A stretch of 64,000 nucleotides of DNA from Plantago major (Eukaryota > Streptophyta > Magnoliopsida > Lamiales > Plantaginaceae), in contig CM048841.1 in assembly GCA_026545765.1 (NCBI GenBank), positions 1,888,512-1,952,511 on the forward strand. The letters are read 5' to 3'. The notes under the pieces were generated by a model. It saw only the letters and a program-made list of their open reading frames with translations, searched no databases and was not told the origin of the DNA. Position 1 is the first letter of the stretch. Each line of letters opens with the position of its first letter. The translations under genes were made by a program, and so were the position numbers. Positions 59,216-64,000 of this stretch are shown piece by piece.

Positions 59216-59700
59216 GGAGGGACATAAATATCACAATGAGTTTCCGAGTCTTCCAGGGCTGATTTTTGTGGACTGTTGGGACATTCGTTCGACCTTCTAC
59301 TTTTTAAAAACAAATTGCATGACCATGTGCACCGACACGTGGAGAATGAGAAACTTTATGTCTCTCGTGCGATTGGACTCTCAGTCTCCCTAACCCACCC
59401 TTCACCCCCCCCCCCCCCCCCCCAATTTTATATCTTAGGGAATTTCTATAATGAGAAATGGGAAAGTGAATTAGTTGAAGAATTACGCCACGTTTAGATA
59501 CCACTAGAAACTCTGAGCACTTACTTTCAACAATTATTACTTTCAACAATATATTTTTCTAAGTCTTTTATAGCTGCTCACTAAAATCACACACTCAACA
59601 CTTAACTAATACTTTCGCACCCTGATTGTAAGTACCAGCAATCACTACACTTGTTGATACCCTCCCCATCTTAAAACTTGTTGTGTAAGGGACCTACAAG
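59216..59700 (+). mobile_element. Possible solo-LTR remnant between duplicated segments
   Basis: The phrase GAATTACGCCAC...TAGATACCAC (59480-59503), CTAAGTCTT and GTAAGTACCAG appear in the same order as in the long LTR of copia element 2 (15480-15630, GGATTACGCCAC...CAGATACCAC, TTAAGTCTT, CTAAGTACCAG). This suggests a diverged LTR of the same lineage. A run of 19 C lies at 59405-59423. Boundaries unclear. Confidence 0.5.
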
Positions 59701-59713
59701 CTACCCCTCCCCG

Positions 59714-59875
59714 CTCATAGGGACTGAAAGCAGCGAGCTGAACAACTTTACCAAAGCGATTGAGGTCAGTAACAGAGTTTCAAAGAGCCTCGGTATTCTG
59801 GCCAATTTCATCGATTCCATGAGCTAAGAATAGGTCGTAATCGGAAGCAAACTCGTACAGAACGTAGAGCGCCAT
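59714..59875 (-). pseudogene. NOP56 first-exon pseudogene
   Basis: Second copy of the start of NOP56. ATG at 59873-59875, then the first 54 or so codons with a few substitutions. A CGA arginine codon has become TGA at 59780-59782, and the exon is cut at 59714 before its splice donor. It cannot make NOP56 but still has the telo-box promoter copy. Confidence 0.92.
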
Positions 59876-60431
59876 GGATTGGAGGTTAAGTTTTCGCGGC
59901 TGCTTAGGTTTTCGCCACGGTGGTGTAGATATAGGGTTTAGGGTTTAGAAAGGAAGAGGAATGAATTTGTCAATGTAAAAAGAACTAGGGCTTTCATATA
60001 GGACCCAATGGTAGACCCGTGACAGGTTCGTATAACAGCTGAACGTTCACGTAAAGATTTACTTATTTTGAAAGTATGCCTATCAAGCTGATAAACTATA
60101 GGCGGAACGGTTCTAAATAGTAAATTTTGTATGGACGAAATCAGACTAACATGATCCATCGTTGAATTGAAATACAAATATTATAATGTAATGTGTCTTG
60201 TGCGTCTTACGCTTACATATCCGTCAGCTACATTTTGTAAGCGCAATACTAAACATTGAACTTGAGTTTCATTGTCTTGACATGCAGTTTTGTAATTCAA
60301 ACATCTTTCTTTATTGGAACCCGAGAGTGCCATGCTTGCCCTGGCAAGGCCTCTATTGATTTTAGCCTATCAGCTAACTTTAGTTAGAGCACTTTGAATT
60401 CATTTTTTTTAACATTCAATATTAGGGTGTT

Positions 60432-61519
60432 TACGTGAAATTTCGTGTAACATAGATCTGAACGTATCGACTCTCTTGAGTGTACACACCATTGCAATAT
60501 ATGTAAAACACGTGTCCATCCACCTAACTTTCATGCATATGAGTTAAACACATTTGCTCATGGTAAGGTGAACACCGCCTCCATCTCCTTACATTCTCCA
60601 TTCATCAATTAGCTTTTTGAGGTGGTGGTTTACGACCTTCTCAGAACTTGAGCGCATGCTCATGGTTTATGTGGTAGGTCTAGGATATAGAAACAAACTT
60701 AACTGGTGAGAATCCTTTAGAACCCATCATCACACATCAAACAAAAATAGCCAAGCACCATCAAGACGCATCATGTGTTGCTTGTCAGTCACTGCGTAGC
60801 ATTGCAAAGTTCAAGCAAACCATATAGTCGTCAAATGTCAAAATCAAGCAACCACTAAACTAAGCGGTTCATGAACAAATCAAACACATGAAACCATGCA
60901 TCGCCTTAACTTCTTCACCAGCTACCAATAAGCATCAAAAATCGACAAAGCAACATACCAAAACCAACCAACAATACAGTCACATTTACTAAATCAATCA
61001 ACGGACCATGTAATAACACTTGCAATTAATAACTGACAACTAAACTTAATTGTGACTACATTTCAGATTCAATTTGAATTTTACTAATATATCCTTTTAA
61101 TCATTTAGTTTCAGTTAAGTTAGGTTAGGTGAGTCACGCGTCACCGTTCAATATGTTTCGTTCCCCCTTTCATTTATACTTCGTTGATTTACTTCTTATT
61201 AAAATTACACAATTTTAGTGACGTCTAAGCAAGAAAGTTTGAAAGACACTAATTTGTAATTTTCCCGAAACAATAAGTTGTTCACCACCTCGAAATATAG
61301 CACGACTTTATCAACACCGGAGAAAATTGAAAAGAGCGAATACAATTCTGCAGATAAATCGCTGTTTCAAATATCTCTTCGTTCTTGCTGATAAGCAGGC
61401 AAAAGCTAAAAGGATATTTTTGCCCGTCACTTCACAAACCAATCCTCTCTTAAACCCTGCAAGATAAACCGCTCTCACACAATTTTCTCTTCAGGGTTCA
61501 AATTTCATCCTCTCACACT
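60432..61519. other. Intergenic upstream of RNase J
   Basis: No gene seen. AT-rich, with the RNase J promoter expected in the last few hundred bases. Confidence 0.6.
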
Positions 61520-61583
61520 CCCATTTCCAATATATACCAGTACTTCAGCTAAAGATTGAGTCTTTTGTTTCTCAGTGAAAAAA

Positions 61584-64000
<2,417 letters not shown>

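Larger units (their letters stand above)
58511..60431. repeat. Segmental duplication of NOP56 exon 1 and promoter
   Basis: Segments 58511-59210 and 59714-60431 align end to end at roughly 88-90 percent identity by eye, in the same orientation, about 1.2 kb apart. Each starts inside NOP56 exon 1, includes the ATG, telo-box and upstream sequence, and ends TTCAATATTAGGGT. Between them is unrelated sequence (59216-59700). Confidence 0.95.

Overview
This window is nuclear DNA of a flowering plant, almost certainly a eudicot. It is AT-rich and its genes carry GT-AG introns. It holds typical plant families (PPR-DYW editing factor, malectin/LRR receptor kinase, chloroplast RNase J) and plant transposable elements (Tat/Athila-like, Ty1/copia, hAT, LINE, endogenous caulimovirid). 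I cannot name the species from the sequence alone.

Layout. Positions 1-24946 are mostly a nest of decayed mobile elements: a Tat/Athila-like remnant (1-3133), a minus-strand copia fragment (about 3678-4930), a frameshifted methionyl-tRNA synthetase copy (5666-7447, minus), one copia element (8162-14011), a second SIRE-like copia element that starts inside the 3' LTR of the first (14012-21166), an endogenous pararetrovirus fragment (21167-23855), a long TA/CATA microsatellite, and the right end of a hAT element. From 24947 to the end is a gene-bearing arm: U11/U12-35K spliceosomal protein (+, one frameshift), BAP31-like ER protein (+), F-box and receptor-like-protein fragments meeting tail to tail, COMM-domain protein (-), an unassigned minus-strand exon group, a PPR-DYW protein (-), a 23-exon LRR/malectin receptor kinase (-), NOP56 (-), and the first exons of chloroplast RNase J (+), which runs off the right edge.

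The genes form no shared pathway; they are ordinary single plant genes. Functions present are minor-intron splicing (U11/U12-35K), ER membrane trafficking (BAP31-like), organellar RNA editing (PPR-DYW), cell-surface signalling (receptor kinase), box C/D snoRNP and rRNA methylation (NOP56) and plastid RNA maturation (RNase J).

Most notable observations: a perfect tandem duplication of the RNase J transit-peptide exon that leaves two interchangeable first exons; a tandem duplication of the NOP56 promoter and first exon in which the second copy has a nonsense codon; ten consecutive 72-nt exons each encoding one leucine-rich repeat; four one-base deletions in short homopolymers that break two otherwise well-preserved genes (decay or assembly error); a perfect 24-bp hairpin; and a layered insertion history in the transposon nest. 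I found no convincing undescribed multi-gene system.
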